Below, one piece after another: positions 1-9,515 of a stretch of DNA of 64,000 bases (positions are counted from its first letter, which is position 1; every line of letters begins with the position of its first letter). Under the pieces are notes generated by a model. That model searched no databases. It was not told the origin of the DNA and saw only the letters and a list, made by a program, of their open reading frames with translations. Where the stretch lies: positions 5,208,001 through 5,272,000 of the forward strand of contig NZ_BAAAWU010000001.1 of the NCBI RefSeq assembly GCF_039535235.1. The letters are read 5' to 3'. The translations under genes were made by a program, and so were the position numbers. Origin of the DNA: Streptomyces roseoviridis. GTDB lineage: Bacteria; Actinomycetota; Actinomycetes; Streptomycetales; Streptomycetaceae.

Positions 1-1013
1 TCGAGGCGGCCTGCCTCGCCCACGACATGGGACACCCGCCGTTCGGGCACAACGGCGAGCAGGCCCTCAACGACGTCGCCAAGGACTGCGGCGGATTCGA
101 GGGCAACGCCCAGTCGCTGCGGCTGCTCACCCGCATCGAACCGAAGCGTTTCATCGCCGACCCGGCCACCGGCGACCCGGTCAGCGTCGGCCTCAACCTC
201 ACCCGGGCCGCCCTCGACGCCGCCACCAAGTACCCCTGGCCCCGCGGCGCCCACCCCACCGACCCCGGCTCCAACAAGTTCGGCGTCTACGAGGACGACC
301 TGCCCGTCTTCGCCTGGATCCGCGAGGACGCCCCCGCACACCGCAAGTGCTTCGAGGCCCAGGTCATGGACTGGTCCGACGACGTGGCCTACTCGGTGCA
401 CGACTTCGAGGACGGCCTGCACGCCGGCCACATCGACCCCAACATGCTGCTCTCCGAACCCGAGCGCGCCGACATCTGGGCGGTCGCCCTCGGCCGCTAC
501 GTACCGGAGGACACCGACCCCCAAGAGCTCGCCGACGCCCTCGACCGGCTCCTCGACCAGGAGTGGTGGCCGCACGGCTACGACGGCTCGGCCGTCGCCC
601 AGGCCCGGCTCAAGGACGCCACCAGCCAGCTCATCGGCCGCTTCTGCCTCGCCGCCGAGGGCGCCACCCGCCGGACCCACGGCTCGGGCCGCCTCACCCG
701 CTACGGCGCCGAGCTCGTCGTCCCCCGCGAGACCCGCAACGAGTGCGCCGTCCTCAAGGCCGTCGCCGACCGGTACGTGATGCAGCGGGCCGAGCAGGAG
801 GCGCTCCGCGCCGACCAGCGCATCGTCATCGCCGAACTCGCCGAGGCGCTGGCCGCCCGCGCCCCCGAGGCCCTCGAACCCCAGTTCCGCGCCCAGTTCG
901 TCAGCGCGCCCGACGACCGTTCCCGCAAGCGGGTGATCGTCGACCAGATCGCCTCCCTCACCGACGCCTCCGCCCGCACCCTCCACGCCCGCCTGCGCAC
1001 CCCGCGCCGGTAG
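1..1013 (+). CDS. dgt: Deoxyguanosinetriphosphate triphosphohydrolase, 3' part
   Basis: The reading frame is open from base 3 and enters the window from upstream, so the N-terminus is missing; 336 codons are present. The first visible residues contain the HD-domain core AHDMGHPPFGH, whose His-Asp pair binds the metal ion in dGTP triphosphohydrolases. These enzymes split dGTP to deoxyguanosine and triphosphate and help balance dNTP pools. The rest is the helical body typical of the family and ends in a basic tail. It sits upstream of an FAD reductase and dnaG in the same direction, a common actinobacterial neighbourhood. The family call is firm; only the start is unknown. Confidence 0.9.
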   Translation, partial: EAACLAHDMGHPPFGHNGEQALNDVAKDCGGFEGNAQSLRLLTRIEPKRFIADPATGDPVSVGLNLTRAALDAATKYPWPRGAHPTDPGSNKFGVYEDDLPVFAWIREDAPAHRKCFEAQVMDWSDDVAYSVHDFEDGLHAGHIDPNMLLSEPERADIWAVALGRYVPEDTDPQELADALDRLLDQEWWPHGYDGSAVAQARLKDATSQLIGRFCLAAEGATRRTHGSGRLTRYGAELVVPRETRNECAVLKAVADRYVMQRAEQEALRADQRIVIAELAEALAARAPEALEPQFRAQFVSAPDDRSRKRVIVDQIASLTDASARTLHARLRTPRR

Positions 1014-1152
1014 GACACCCGCTCCGCCCGGTCGCCCTCTTTCGCCGGCCGGGCCGGTGCGGCACCCTCGCATGCACGTCCCGAGGCGGTGCGGCTCGGG
1101 CCCGGCCCGGGGGCGTAGCGTAGGGAACCGGTCGCAACGAGGAGGAACCACC

Positions 1153-2415
1153 GTGGTCGACGCAGATCAGACCTTCGTCATCGTCGGCGCCGGCCTGGCC
1201 GGGGCCAAGGCGGCAGAGACCCTGCGCGCCGAGGGGTTCAACGGCCGGGTGATCCTCATCGGCGACGAACGCGACCACCCCTACGAGCGCCCACCCCTGT
1301 CCAAGGGCTACCTGCTCGGCAAGGAGGAGCGGGACTCCGTCTTCGTCCACGAGCCCTCCTGGTACGCGCAGCACGACGTCGAGCTGCACCTCGGCCAGCC
1401 GGTCACCGCCGTCGACCGCGAGGCCTGCACCGTGCGCCTCGGCGACGGCACCGTCATCCGCTACGACAAGCTCCTGCTCGCCACCGGCGCCGAGCCCCGC
1501 CGCCTCGACATCCCCGGCACCGGCCTCGCCGGCGTCCACCACCTGCGCCGGCTCGCCCACTCCGAGCGGCTGCGCGACGAGCTCAAGGCCCTCGGCCGCG
1601 ACAACGGCCACCTGGTCATCGCCGGCGCCGGCTGGATCGGCCTGGAGGTCGCCGCCGCGGCCCGTACGTACGGCGCCGAGGTCACCGTCGTCGAATACGC
1701 CCCGAGCCCGCTCCACCAGGTCCTCGGCCCGGAACTCGGCCAGCTCTTCGCCGACCTGCACACCCAGCACGGCGTCCGTTTCCACTTCGGCGCCCGGCTC
1801 ACCGAGATCACCGGCCAGGACGGCATCGTCCTCGCCGCCCGCACCGACGACGGCGAGGAGCACCCGGCGCACGCCGTCCTCGTCGCCATCGGCGCGGCCC
1901 CCCGCACCGCCCTCGCCGAGAACGCCGGCCTCGCCCTCGTCGACCGCGCCGACGGCGGCGGCATCGCCGTCGACGAGTCGCTGCGCACCTCCGACCCCGA
2001 CGTCTTCGCCGCCGGCGACGTCGCCGCCGCCCACCACCCCTTCCTGCACCGCCGCGTCCGCGTCGAGCACTGGGCCAACGCGCTCAACGGGGGCCCCGCC
2101 GCCGCCCGCGCCATGCTGGGCCACCACGTCTCCTACGACCGCGTCCCGTACTTCTTCTCCGACCAGTACGACCTCGGCATGGAGTACTCGGGCTGGGCGC
2201 CGCCCGGCTCGTACGACCAGGTGGTGCTGCGCGGGGACGCCGGAAAGCGCGAGTTCATCGCCTTCTGGCTGAAGGAGGGACGGGTCCTCGCCGGCATGAA
2301 CGTGAATGTGTGGGACGTCACAGACGCCGTCCAGCGGCTGATCCGGTCCCGGGCCCAGGTGGACCCCGACGCCCTCGCCGACGCGTCGGTGCCGCTGGAG
2401 AGCCTCGCCCGGTAG
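1153..2415 (+). CDS. FAD/NAD-dependent ferredoxin (rubredoxin) reductase family protein
   Basis: The protein has 420 residues from a GTG start 7 bases after a GAGGAGG ribosome site at 1139-1145; an upstream in-frame ATG at 1057 has no such site. Visible motifs are the N-terminal FAD dinucleotide fold VGAGLAGAKAAE, a second fold AGAGWIGLEVAA for NAD(P)H around residue 160, and the FAD-contacting segment FAAGDVAA near residue 280. The C-terminal domain is of the reductase type found in rhodocoxin, putidaredoxin and rubredoxin reductases. Such enzymes pass electrons from NAD(P)H to a ferredoxin serving P450s or oxygenases. No ferredoxin gene is adjacent, so its partner is unknown. Nitrite reductase-like or AIF-like roles cannot be excluded. 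Confidence 0.82.
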   Translation: MVDADQTFVIVGAGLAGAKAAETLRAEGFNGRVILIGDERDHPYERPPLSKGYLLGKEERDSVFVHEPSWYAQHDVELHLGQPVTAVDREACTVRLGDGTVIRYDKLLLATGAEPRRLDIPGTGLAGVHHLRRLAHSERLRDELKALGRDNGHLVIAGAGWIGLEVAAAARTYGAEVTVVEYAPSPLHQVLGPELGQLFADLHTQHGVRFHFGARLTEITGQDGIVLAARTDDGEEHPAHAVLVAIGAAPRTALAENAGLALVDRADGGGIAVDESLRTSDPDVFAAGDVAAAHHPFLHRRVRVEHWANALNGGPAAARAMLGHHVSYDRVPYFFSDQYDLGMEYSGWAPPGSYDQVVLRGDAGKREFIAFWLKEGRVLAGMNVNVWDVTDAVQRLIRSRAQVDPDALADASVPLESLAR

Positions 2416-2439
2416 CCGGGGAAGGCCCGCGCACCCCCG

Positions 2440-2451
2440 TATCATTCATGC
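2440..2451 (+). promoter_or_regulatory. Possible -10 element for a leaderless dnaG transcript
   Basis: TATCAT at 2440-2445 is followed by six bases and then the GTG start of dnaG at 2452. No purine-rich ribosome site lies in the 36-base gap after the reductase gene. This spacing would place +1 on the start codon itself. No good -35 hexamer is seen, so this is a candidate only. Confidence 0.35.
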
Positions 2452-4341
2452 GTGGCAGGCAGGATCAACGATGACGACGTGAAGGCGGTCCGGGACGCGG
2501 TCCCGATCGACGCCGTCGTGTCCGAGTACCTCCAGCTCCGCAACGCGGGCGGCGGAAACCTCAAGGGACTCTGCCCCTTCCACGACGAGAAGTCGCCCTC
2601 CTTCCAGGTCAGCCCCAGCAAGGGACTCTTCCACTGCTTCGGCTGCCAGGAAGGCGGCGACACCATCGCCTTCGTGATGAAGATCGACCACCTCTCCTTC
2701 TCGGAGACCGTCGAGCGCCTCGCCGCCAAGGCGGGCATCACCCTGCGCTACGAAGAAGGCGGCTACAACCCCGGCCACCAGCGCGGCGAGCGCACCCGCC
2801 TGGTCGAGGCCCACACGATCGCCGCGGCGTACTACGCCGAACAACTCGGCTCCGCCGAAGCCGAGATCGGCCGCACGTTCCTCGCCGAGCGAGGCTTCGA
2901 CCAGGCCGCCGCCGAGCACTTCGGCGTCGGCTACTCCCCGGCCGGCTGGGACCACCTCACCCGCTACCTGCGCGGCAAGGGCTTCACCGACCGCGAGCTG
3001 ATCCTCTCCGGCCTCTCCCAGGACGGCCGCCGCGGCCCCATCGACCGCTTCCGCGGCCGGCTGATGTGGCCGATCAAGGACGTCGGCGGCGACGTCGTCG
3101 GCTTCGGCGCCCGCAAGCTCCGCGACGACGACAACGGGCCCAAGTACCTCAACACGCCCGAGACGCCGATCTACAAGAAGTCCCAGGTGCTGTACGGCAT
3201 CGACCTGGCCAAGAAGGACATCGCCAAGGCCAGCCGCGCCGTCGTCGTCGAGGGCTACACCGACGTCATGGCCTGCCACCTGGCCGGCGTCACCACCGCC
3301 ATCGCCACGTGCGGCACCGCCTTCGGCGGCGACCACATCAAGATCCTGCGCCGCCTCCTCATGGACAACGGCTCCGCCCGCGTCATCTTCACCTTCGACG
3401 GCGACGCCGCCGGCCAGAAGGCCGCCCTGCGCGCCTTCGAGGACGACCAGAAGTTCGCCGCCGAGACCTACATCGCCATCGCCCCCGACGGCATGGACCC
3501 CTGCGAGCTCCGCCTCGCCAAGGGCGACGAGGCCGTCGCCGACCTCGTCCAGCCCCGCACCCCGCTCTTCGAGTTCGCCCTGCGCCAGATCGTGAACCGC
3601 TACGACCTGGAGATCCCCTCCGGCCGGGCCGCCGCCCTCGACGAGGCCGCCCCGATCGTCGCCCGCATCAAGAACGTCGCCTCCCAGCACGAGGTCGCCG
3701 TCCAGCTCGCGGGCATGCTCGGCATCCTCGACACCCAGTTCGTGGTCCGCCGGGTCGCCCAGATCGCCCGCTGGCAGCGCCAGGGCGGCACCAAGGGCCC
3801 GGACCGCGGTGCCCCGCAGCGCCGCGGCTACGAGATCCAGGCACCCACCGCGCCCGCCGGCCCCGCGCTCAACCTGCGCAGCCCCGCCCACCGCACCGAA
3901 CGCGAGCTCCTCAAGCTGGCCCTCCAGCGCCCCGAACTGGTCTCCCCGGCCTTCGACGCGTACGGCATCGACGAGTTCACCGCCCCGCCCTACGCGGCCG
4001 TCCGCCAGTGCATCCAGGACGCCGGCGGCGCCACCGACGCCCCCGCCGACTACCTCGACGCGGTCCGCGCGGCGGCCCCCGACGACACGGTCCGCGCCCT
4101 CGTCACCGAACTCGCCGTCGAGACGATCTTCGCCAAGACCGTCGACGAGGCGTACGCCGGCGACCAGCTCGTCACCGTACGGCTGCGCGCCGTCGACCGC
4201 CGCATCCGCGACGTCCAGGGCACCCTCGCCCGGCTCGGCGCCCACGGCGACCCCCAGCGGCTCGCCGCCGTACAGAACGAGCTGTGGGTGCTCACCCAGT
4301 ACGGCCAGTCGCTGCGCAACCACGGCGCCGCGGCGCTCTGA
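2452..4341 (+). CDS. dnaG: DNA primase
   Basis: This 629-residue protein makes the RNA primers for replication and is normally recruited by the DnaB helicase. The N-terminal zinc-binding domain shows CPFH at residues 40-43 and CFGC at about 61-64. The TOPRIM catalytic core follows, with VVEGYTDVMA near residue 264 (metal-binding Glu) and the acidic motif FTFDGDAAG near 311. The C-terminal 150 residues match the helicase-interaction domain in position and length. Total length is normal for an actinobacterial DnaG. The GTG start is taken because homology begins directly after it, although no ribosome site precedes it. The identification is secure. Confidence 0.97.
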   Translation: MAGRINDDDVKAVRDAVPIDAVVSEYLQLRNAGGGNLKGLCPFHDEKSPSFQVSPSKGLFHCFGCQEGGDTIAFVMKIDHLSFSETVERLAAKAGITLRYEEGGYNPGHQRGERTRLVEAHTIAAAYYAEQLGSAEAEIGRTFLAERGFDQAAAEHFGVGYSPAGWDHLTRYLRGKGFTDRELILSGLSQDGRRGPIDRFRGRLMWPIKDVGGDVVGFGARKLRDDDNGPKYLNTPETPIYKKSQVLYGIDLAKKDIAKASRAVVVEGYTDVMACHLAGVTTAIATCGTAFGGDHIKILRRLLMDNGSARVIFTFDGDAAGQKAALRAFEDDQKFAAETYIAIAPDGMDPCELRLAKGDEAVADLVQPRTPLFEFALRQIVNRYDLEIPSGRAAALDEAAPIVARIKNVASQHEVAVQLAGMLGILDTQFVVRRVAQIARWQRQGGTKGPDRGAPQRRGYEIQAPTAPAGPALNLRSPAHRTERELLKLALQRPELVSPAFDAYGIDEFTAPPYAAVRQCIQDAGGATDAPADYLDAVRAAAPDDTVRALVTELAVETIFAKTVDEAYAGDQLVTVRLRAVDRRIRDVQGTLARLGAHGDPQRLAAVQNELWVLTQYGQSLRNHGAAAL

Positions 4342-4527
4342 CGGCGGACCGGCGACCGCCCCCGCCGGCACCGCGCCCTACGGTCGGTCACGCACCGGAC
4401 TCAAAAAGTCACCGCACGCCCCTCGTGGCGGCGATGTGTCGTGGGCCACACTGGGTCACGGTGCCGTCCCGCTGCCCTCCGTCCCCCCGAACCGGGCAGC
4501 GATCACCCACCCTGGAGGTCGCCCCCC

Positions 4528-5577
4528 GTGCAGACCCAGACCGTCACCGTGTCCCAGGAACCGTCCGACGCGGACACCCCACCGGCCGAGCTCACGGCCG
4601 CCGGGGACGAACCCGAACTGCCCGAGATCCCGGCCCAGCGCCGCCGCGTCGACCTCGGCGGCAACGGGACCTCCTCCGACCTGTTCCGCCAGTACCTGCG
4701 CGAGATAGGCCGCGTCCCGCTGCTCACCGCCGAGGAGGAGGTCGAGCTCGCGCGGCGCGTCGAGGCCGGTCTCTTCGCCGAGGAGAAACTCGCCGGCACC
4801 CCCGACCTCGACTCCCGCCTGGCCCACGACCTCGACCGCCTCGTGGTCCTCGGCCGGATCGCCAAACGCCGGCTGATCGAAGCCAACCTGCGGCTCGTCG
4901 TCTCCGTCGCCAAGCGCTACGTGGGCCGCGGCCTGACCATGCTCGACCTGGTGCAGGAGGGCAACCTCGGCCTCATCAGGGCCGTCGAGAAATTCGACTA
5001 CGCGCGCGGCTACAAGTTCTCCACGTACGCGACCTGGTGGATCCGCCAGGCCATGTCCCGGGCCCTCGCCGACCAGGCCCGGACCATCCGCGTCCCCGTG
5101 CACGTCGTCGAACTCATCAACCGGGTCGTCCGCGTCCAGCGCCGCATGCTCCAGGAACGCGGCTGTGAACCCACCGTCGAAGAGGTCGCCGCCCACCTCG
5201 AACTGCCCCCCGAACGGGTCGGCGAGGTCCTGCGGCTCGCCCAGGAACCGGTCTCCCTGCACGCCCCCGTCGGCGAGGAGGAGGACGTCGCCCTCGGTGA
5301 CCTCATCGAGGACGGCGACGCCGCCTCCCCCGTCGAGTCCGCCGCCTTCCTGCTGCTGCGCGAACACCTGGAGGCGGTGCTCTCCACCCTCGGCGAGCGC
5401 GAACGCAAGGTCGTGCAGCTGCGCTACGGACTCGACGACGGCAGGCCCCGCACCCTGGAGGAGATCGGACAGCTCTTCGGCGTGACACGCGAACGCATCC
5501 GCCAGATCGAGTCCAAGACCCTCAGCAAGCTACGGGACCACGCCTACGCCGACCAGCTGCGCGGCTACCTGGACTAG
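4528..5577 (+). CDS. hrdA: RNA polymerase principal-type sigma factor (HrdA-like)
   Basis: The 349-residue protein starts at a GTG preceded by GGAGG at 4514-4518; upstream in-frame starts give unconserved sequence. Region 1.2 begins with SDLFRQYLREIGRVPLLT. Region 2 contains RFVEANLRLVVSVAKRY-like sequence (here RRLIEANLRLVVSVAKRY) and TYATWWIRQA for -10 recognition. Region 4.2 has the helix-turn-helix GVTRERIRQIESKTLSKLRD. A long acidic region 1.1 and the nonconserved insert of the essential HrdB are absent, which fits the short alternative principal-like factors HrdA, HrdC and HrdD. The hrdA symbol rests on my recollection that hrdA lies by dnaG in Streptomyces; hrdC or hrdD would look similar. 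It is transcribed with dnaG after a 186-base gap. Confidence 0.85.
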   Translation: MQTQTVTVSQEPSDADTPPAELTAAGDEPELPEIPAQRRRVDLGGNGTSSDLFRQYLREIGRVPLLTAEEEVELARRVEAGLFAEEKLAGTPDLDSRLAHDLDRLVVLGRIAKRRLIEANLRLVVSVAKRYVGRGLTMLDLVQEGNLGLIRAVEKFDYARGYKFSTYATWWIRQAMSRALADQARTIRVPVHVVELINRVVRVQRRMLQERGCEPTVEEVAAHLELPPERVGEVLRLAQEPVSLHAPVGEEEDVALGDLIEDGDAASPVESAAFLLLREHLEAVLSTLGERERKVVQLRYGLDDGRPRTLEEIGQLFGVTRERIRQIESKTLSKLRDHAYADQLRGYLD

Positions 5578-5622
5578 GGCCTTCCTTCCGGATCTTGCCG
5601 GGCTGATCCGGAAGAAAGGCCC
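5577..5622. terminator. Bidirectional hairpin between sigma factor and ABC genes
   Basis: GGGCCTTCCTTCCGGATC at 5577-5594 pairs with GATCCGGAAGAAAGGCCC at 5605-5622, with one mismatch and a ten-base loop. It overlaps the last base of the sigma-factor stop codon and lies between convergent genes. Confidence 0.8.
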
Positions 5623-5721
5623 TTGGAGGCCGGCTCCTCGGCGAAACCGCCCTGCCGGGTCCGGGCGGCGATCACGATCCGATCGAGCGCCGGCTCGACC
5701 TCGTCCATGACCACCCTGCCG

Positions 5722-7647
5722 TCAGTCGACCTCCACCACCGCCTGCGCGAACTGAGCCGCGTACAGCCGGGCATACGCACCGCCGGACGCCAACAGCTCC
5801 TCATGCGTGCCCTGTTCGACGATCGAGCCGTTCTCCATCACCAGGATGACGTCGGCGTCCCGGATGGTGGAGAGCCGGTGGGCGATGACGAACGACGTAC
5901 GTCCGTGGGCGAGGCGGGCCATCGCCTTCTGGATGAGGACCTCGGTGCGGGTGTCGACGGAGCTGGTGGCCTCGTCGAGGACCAGGATCACCGGGTCGGA
6001 CAGGAACGCCCGCGCGATGGTGATCAGCTGCTTCTCGCCTGCGCTCACCCCCGAACCCTCGTCGTCGAGGACGGTGTCGTAGCCGTCGGGGAGGGTGCGG
6101 ACGAAACGGTCGGCGTGGGCCGCCTTCGCCGCCTGTTCGATCTCGGCGCGGGTCACCTCGCGCGTGGCGCCGTAGGCGATGTTGTCGGCGATCGTGCCGC
6201 CGAACAGCCACGTGTCCTGAAGGACCATGCCAATGCCGGAACGCAGCTCCTCGCGCGACATCCTCGCGATGTCCACCCCGTCCAGGGTGATCCGCCCCCC
6301 GGTCACCTCGTAGAACCGCATCAGCAGGTTCACCAGCGTCGTCTTGCCCGCACCGGTCGGACCGACGATCGCCACCGTCTGCCCCGGCTCCACCGCCAGC
6401 GACAGACCCTCGATCAACGGCTTGTCCGCCTCGTAACGGAACGACACCCCCTCCAGCGCCACCCGGCCCTTCGGCTCGGTGGGCTTCTCGCTCACCGGCG
6501 CGTCCGGCGCCTGCTCCTCCGCGTCCAGCAGCTCGAAGACCCGCTCGGCGGACGCGACGCCCGACTGCACCAGGTTGGCCATCGACGCCACCTGCGTCAG
6601 CGGCATCGAGAACTGCCGCGAGTACTGGATGAACGCCTGCACGTCACCGATCGACAGACTGCCGCTCGCCACCCGCAGACCGCCCACCACGGCCACCAGG
6701 ACGTAGTTGATGTTCGAGATGAAGAACATCACCGGCTGCATCACGCCGCTGTTGAACTGCGCCTTGAACCCGGCCTCGTACAGCGCCTCGTTCTGCTCGT
6801 GGAAGTCCTTCGCGGACTCCTCCTGGCGCCCGAACACCTTCACCAGCGCGTGCCCGGTGTACATCTCCTCCACATGGGCGTTGAGCCGGCCCGTGGACTT
6901 CCACTGCTGCACGAAGTGCGGCTGCGAGCGCTTGCCGATCCGGGTCGCGACCACCACCGACAGCGGCACCGTCACGAGCGCCACCAGCGCCAGCAGCGGG
7001 GAGATCCAGAACATCATCGCCAGCACCCCGACGATCGTGAGCAGCGAGTTGATCAGCTGCCCCATCGACTGCTGGAGGGTCTGGCCGATGTTGTCGATGT
7101 CGTTGGTCGCCCGGGACAGCACCTCGCCGCGCTTGGCCTGGTCGAAGTACGACAGCGGCAGCCGCGCCAGCTTCGCCTGGACGTCCTCGCGCATCCGGTA
7201 GACGGTCCGGTTGATCACCGTGATCGACATGCGGGTGGAGACCAGCATCAGCAGGCCCGCCAGCACGTAGATCCCCAGGGCCACGCCCAGGACCTCGCCG
7301 ACCGCCGTGAAGTCGATGCCCTGTCCCGGAGTGAAGTCCACCCCGGACAGCATGTCCGCCATCCCGCCGTCGCCGTCGGCCCGCAGCGCCGCGAGGGCCT
7401 GCTCCTTCGTCGTGCCCTCGGGCATCTGCCGCCCGACCACACCCGCGAAGACCAGGTCGGTCGCCCGGCCGAGGATCTTCGGCCCGATCACCGAGGCCGT
7501 CACCGACAGCACACAGGCGACCAGCATCACCCACAGCGCCGTGCGCTCCGGCGCCAGCTGCCGCAGCAGCCGCTTGCCGGAGCCCTTGAAGTCCATCGAC
7601 CGCTCGCCCGGGCCGCCCCCGGCCATGGGCATACGTGGTCCGGCCAT
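5722..7647 (-). CDS. ABC exporter half-transporter, canonical ATPase subunit
   Basis: This 641-residue protein has an N-terminal six-helix transmembrane domain and a C-terminal ATPase domain. Walker A is GPTGAGKTTLV near residue 427, the signature SAGEKQLITIARA near 535 and Walker B ILVLDEATSSVD near 552 with the catalytic Glu intact. An extra loop of roughly 50 residues, rich in Gly and acidic residues, lies between the first two helices. Its ATG overlaps the stop codon of the upstream half-transporter (TGATG), so the two are translationally coupled and should form a heterodimer. Family members export lipids, peptides or drugs; the substrate cannot be read from sequence. Confidence 0.9.
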   Translation of the reverse strand: MAGPRMPMAGGGPGERSMDFKGSGKRLLRQLAPERTALWVMLVACVLSVTASVIGPKILGRATDLVFAGVVGRQMPEGTTKEQALAALRADGDGGMADMLSGVDFTPGQGIDFTAVGEVLGVALGIYVLAGLLMLVSTRMSITVINRTVYRMREDVQAKLARLPLSYFDQAKRGEVLSRATNDIDNIGQTLQQSMGQLINSLLTIVGVLAMMFWISPLLALVALVTVPLSVVVATRIGKRSQPHFVQQWKSTGRLNAHVEEMYTGHALVKVFGRQEESAKDFHEQNEALYEAGFKAQFNSGVMQPVMFFISNINYVLVAVVGGLRVASGSLSIGDVQAFIQYSRQFSMPLTQVASMANLVQSGVASAERVFELLDAEEQAPDAPVSEKPTEPKGRVALEGVSFRYEADKPLIEGLSLAVEPGQTVAIVGPTGAGKTTLVNLLMRFYEVTGGRITLDGVDIARMSREELRSGIGMVLQDTWLFGGTIADNIAYGATREVTRAEIEQAAKAAHADRFVRTLPDGYDTVLDDEGSGVSAGEKQLITIARAFLSDPVILVLDEATSSVDTRTEVLIQKAMARLAHGRTSFVIAHRLSTIRDADVILVMENGSIVEQGTHEELLASGGAYARLYAAQFAQAVVEVD

Positions 7648-9380
7648 CAGGCTGCCTCCGCCTCGGTCAGCTGGGAGAGCACGATCTCCCGGTACGTCTC
7701 GTTGTCCGCCATCAGCTCGTGGTGCCGCCCGGTCCCCACGACCCGGCCCTCGTCGAGGACCACGATCCGGTCGGCGTCCCGGATGGTCGACACCCGCTGG
7801 GCGACGATGACCACCGTCGAGTCGGCCGTCTCCTCGGCGAGCGCGGCCCGCAAGCGGGCGTCCGTCTCGTAGTCGAGGGCGGAGAAGGAGTCGTCGAAGA
7901 GATAGATCTCCGGCCGCTGCACCAGCGTCCGGGCGATCGCCAGCCGCTGCCGCTGACCACCGGAGACATTGGTGCCGCCCTGCGCGACGGGGGCGTTCAG
8001 ACCGCCCTCCAGCTTCGCCACGAAGTCCTTGGCCTGGGCCACCTCCAGGGCGTGCCACAGCTCCTCGTCGGTGGCGTCCGGCTTCCCGTACCGCAGATTG
8101 GTCGCGACCGTCCCCGAGAACAGGTACGGCTTCTGCGGGACGAGCCCGACCGTCCGCGCCATCAGCGCGGGATCCAGCCTCCGTACGTCCACGCCGTCGA
8201 CCAGGACCTCCCCGTCCGTCACGTCGAACAGCCGGGGCACGAGCCCGAGCAGCGTCGACTTGCCGCTGCCGGTCGAGCCGATGATCGCGGTGGTCTCGCC
8301 CGGCCGGGCGACGAGCCCGACGTCCTTGAGGACCGACTCCTCCGCGCCCGGATACCGGAAGTCCGCGTTCCTGACCTCCAGATGGCCCCGCCGCCCCAGC
8401 TCGCGCACCGGCTCGGCCGGCGGCACCACGCTGGAATCCGTCGCCAGGACCTCCTCGATGCGCTCGGCGCACACCTCGGCCCGCGGCACCATCATGAACA
8501 TGAAGGTGGCCATCATCACGGCCATCACGATCTGCATCAGATAGGCGAGGAAGGCGGTCAGCGCGCCGATCTGCATCCCGCCGCTGTCGATGCGGTGCGC
8601 GCCGAACCACACGACCGCGATCGACGACACGTTCACCACCGTCATCACGGTCGGGAACATCAGCGCCATCAGCCGGCCGGTGGCCATCGACACGTCGGTC
8701 AGCTCGGTGTTGGCCCCCTTGAACCGCTCCCGCTCGTAGTCGTCCCGTACGAAGGCGCGGATGACCCGGTTGCCGGTGATCTGCTCCCGCAGCACCCGGT
8801 TCACCGTGTCCAGTCGCTCCTGCATGGTCCGGAACAGCGGCCGCATCCGGCGCACGATCAGCGAGACGGCGACGCCGAGCACCGGCACCACCGCGATCAG
8901 CACCGCCGACAGCGGCACGTCCAGGCCGAGCGCCATGACGATCCCGCCGACGCACATGATCGGCGCGGACACCATCAGGGTGAACGCCATGAGGACCAGC
9001 ATCTGGACCTGCTGCACGTCGTTGGTCGTCCGGGTGATCAGCGACGGCGCGCCGAACTGCCCGAGCTCGCGGGCCGAGAAGGACTGCACCCGCTCGAAGA
9101 CGGAGGCGCGGACGTCCCGGCCGAGCGCGGCCGCGGTCCGCGCCCCGTAGTACACGGCCCCGATGTTGCAGGCCACCTGGAGCACGGACACGCCGATCAT
9201 CAGCGCGCCGAACCGCAGGATGTAGCCGGTGTCCCCGTTCACGACACCGTTGTCGATGATGTCGGCGTTCAGGGTCGGCAGATAGAGGGTGGCGCTGGTC
9301 TGCAGCAGCTGGAGCAGCACCAGCAGGCCGATGGGTTTTCTGTACGGTCGCAGGAAGGTTCGGAGCAGTCTTATGAGCAC
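7647..9380 (-). CDS. ABC exporter half-transporter with noncanonical Walker B
   Basis: The 577-residue protein has six predicted membrane helices followed by an ATPase domain. Walker A is GSTGSGKSTLL near residue 365 and the signature is VSGGQRQRLAIARTL near 471. Walker B reads IYLFDDSFSALD near 495, so the residue after the Walker B Asp is Asp rather than the usual catalytic Glu. That substitution is typical of the degenerate site in heterodimeric ABC exporters, where the other subunit, here the coupled downstream gene with DE, drives hydrolysis. It is first in the two-gene operon; the promoter should lie in the 135 bases upstream of 9380. Confidence 0.9.
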   Translation of the reverse strand: MLIRLLRTFLRPYRKPIGLLVLLQLLQTSATLYLPTLNADIIDNGVVNGDTGYILRFGALMIGVSVLQVACNIGAVYYGARTAAALGRDVRASVFERVQSFSARELGQFGAPSLITRTTNDVQQVQMLVLMAFTLMVSAPIMCVGGIVMALGLDVPLSAVLIAVVPVLGVAVSLIVRRMRPLFRTMQERLDTVNRVLREQITGNRVIRAFVRDDYERERFKGANTELTDVSMATGRLMALMFPTVMTVVNVSSIAVVWFGAHRIDSGGMQIGALTAFLAYLMQIVMAVMMATFMFMMVPRAEVCAERIEEVLATDSSVVPPAEPVRELGRRGHLEVRNADFRYPGAEESVLKDVGLVARPGETTAIIGSTGSGKSTLLGLVPRLFDVTDGEVLVDGVDVRRLDPALMARTVGLVPQKPYLFSGTVATNLRYGKPDATDEELWHALEVAQAKDFVAKLEGGLNAPVAQGGTNVSGGQRQRLAIARTLVQRPEIYLFDDSFSALDYETDARLRAALAEETADSTVVIVAQRVSTIRDADRIVVLDEGRVVGTGRHHELMADNETYREIVLSQLTEAEAA

Positions 9381-9515
9381 GGGCTCTACTATCGCCCGCG
9401 CTGCCGAGACGTTACGACTCGTTTTGGGCGCGGCGGACCAGCCCTGGTGAAGACTTTACGCACGGGGCACGGCCGGACCGGGCGCGTCGGGCGACCGGCA
9501 CCGGCTCGGCACGCG

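Noticed and set aside
2446..4371. A 641-codon minus-strand frame opposite dnaG
   Set aside because: Antisense shadow with low-complexity Gly/Val/Asp composition. dnaG is unambiguous.
5623..5721. Minus-strand coding tail DEVEPALDRIVIAARTRQGG
   Set aside because: It has no start with a ribosome site and no family recognised, and it ends in the terminator. Probably chance or an old remnant.
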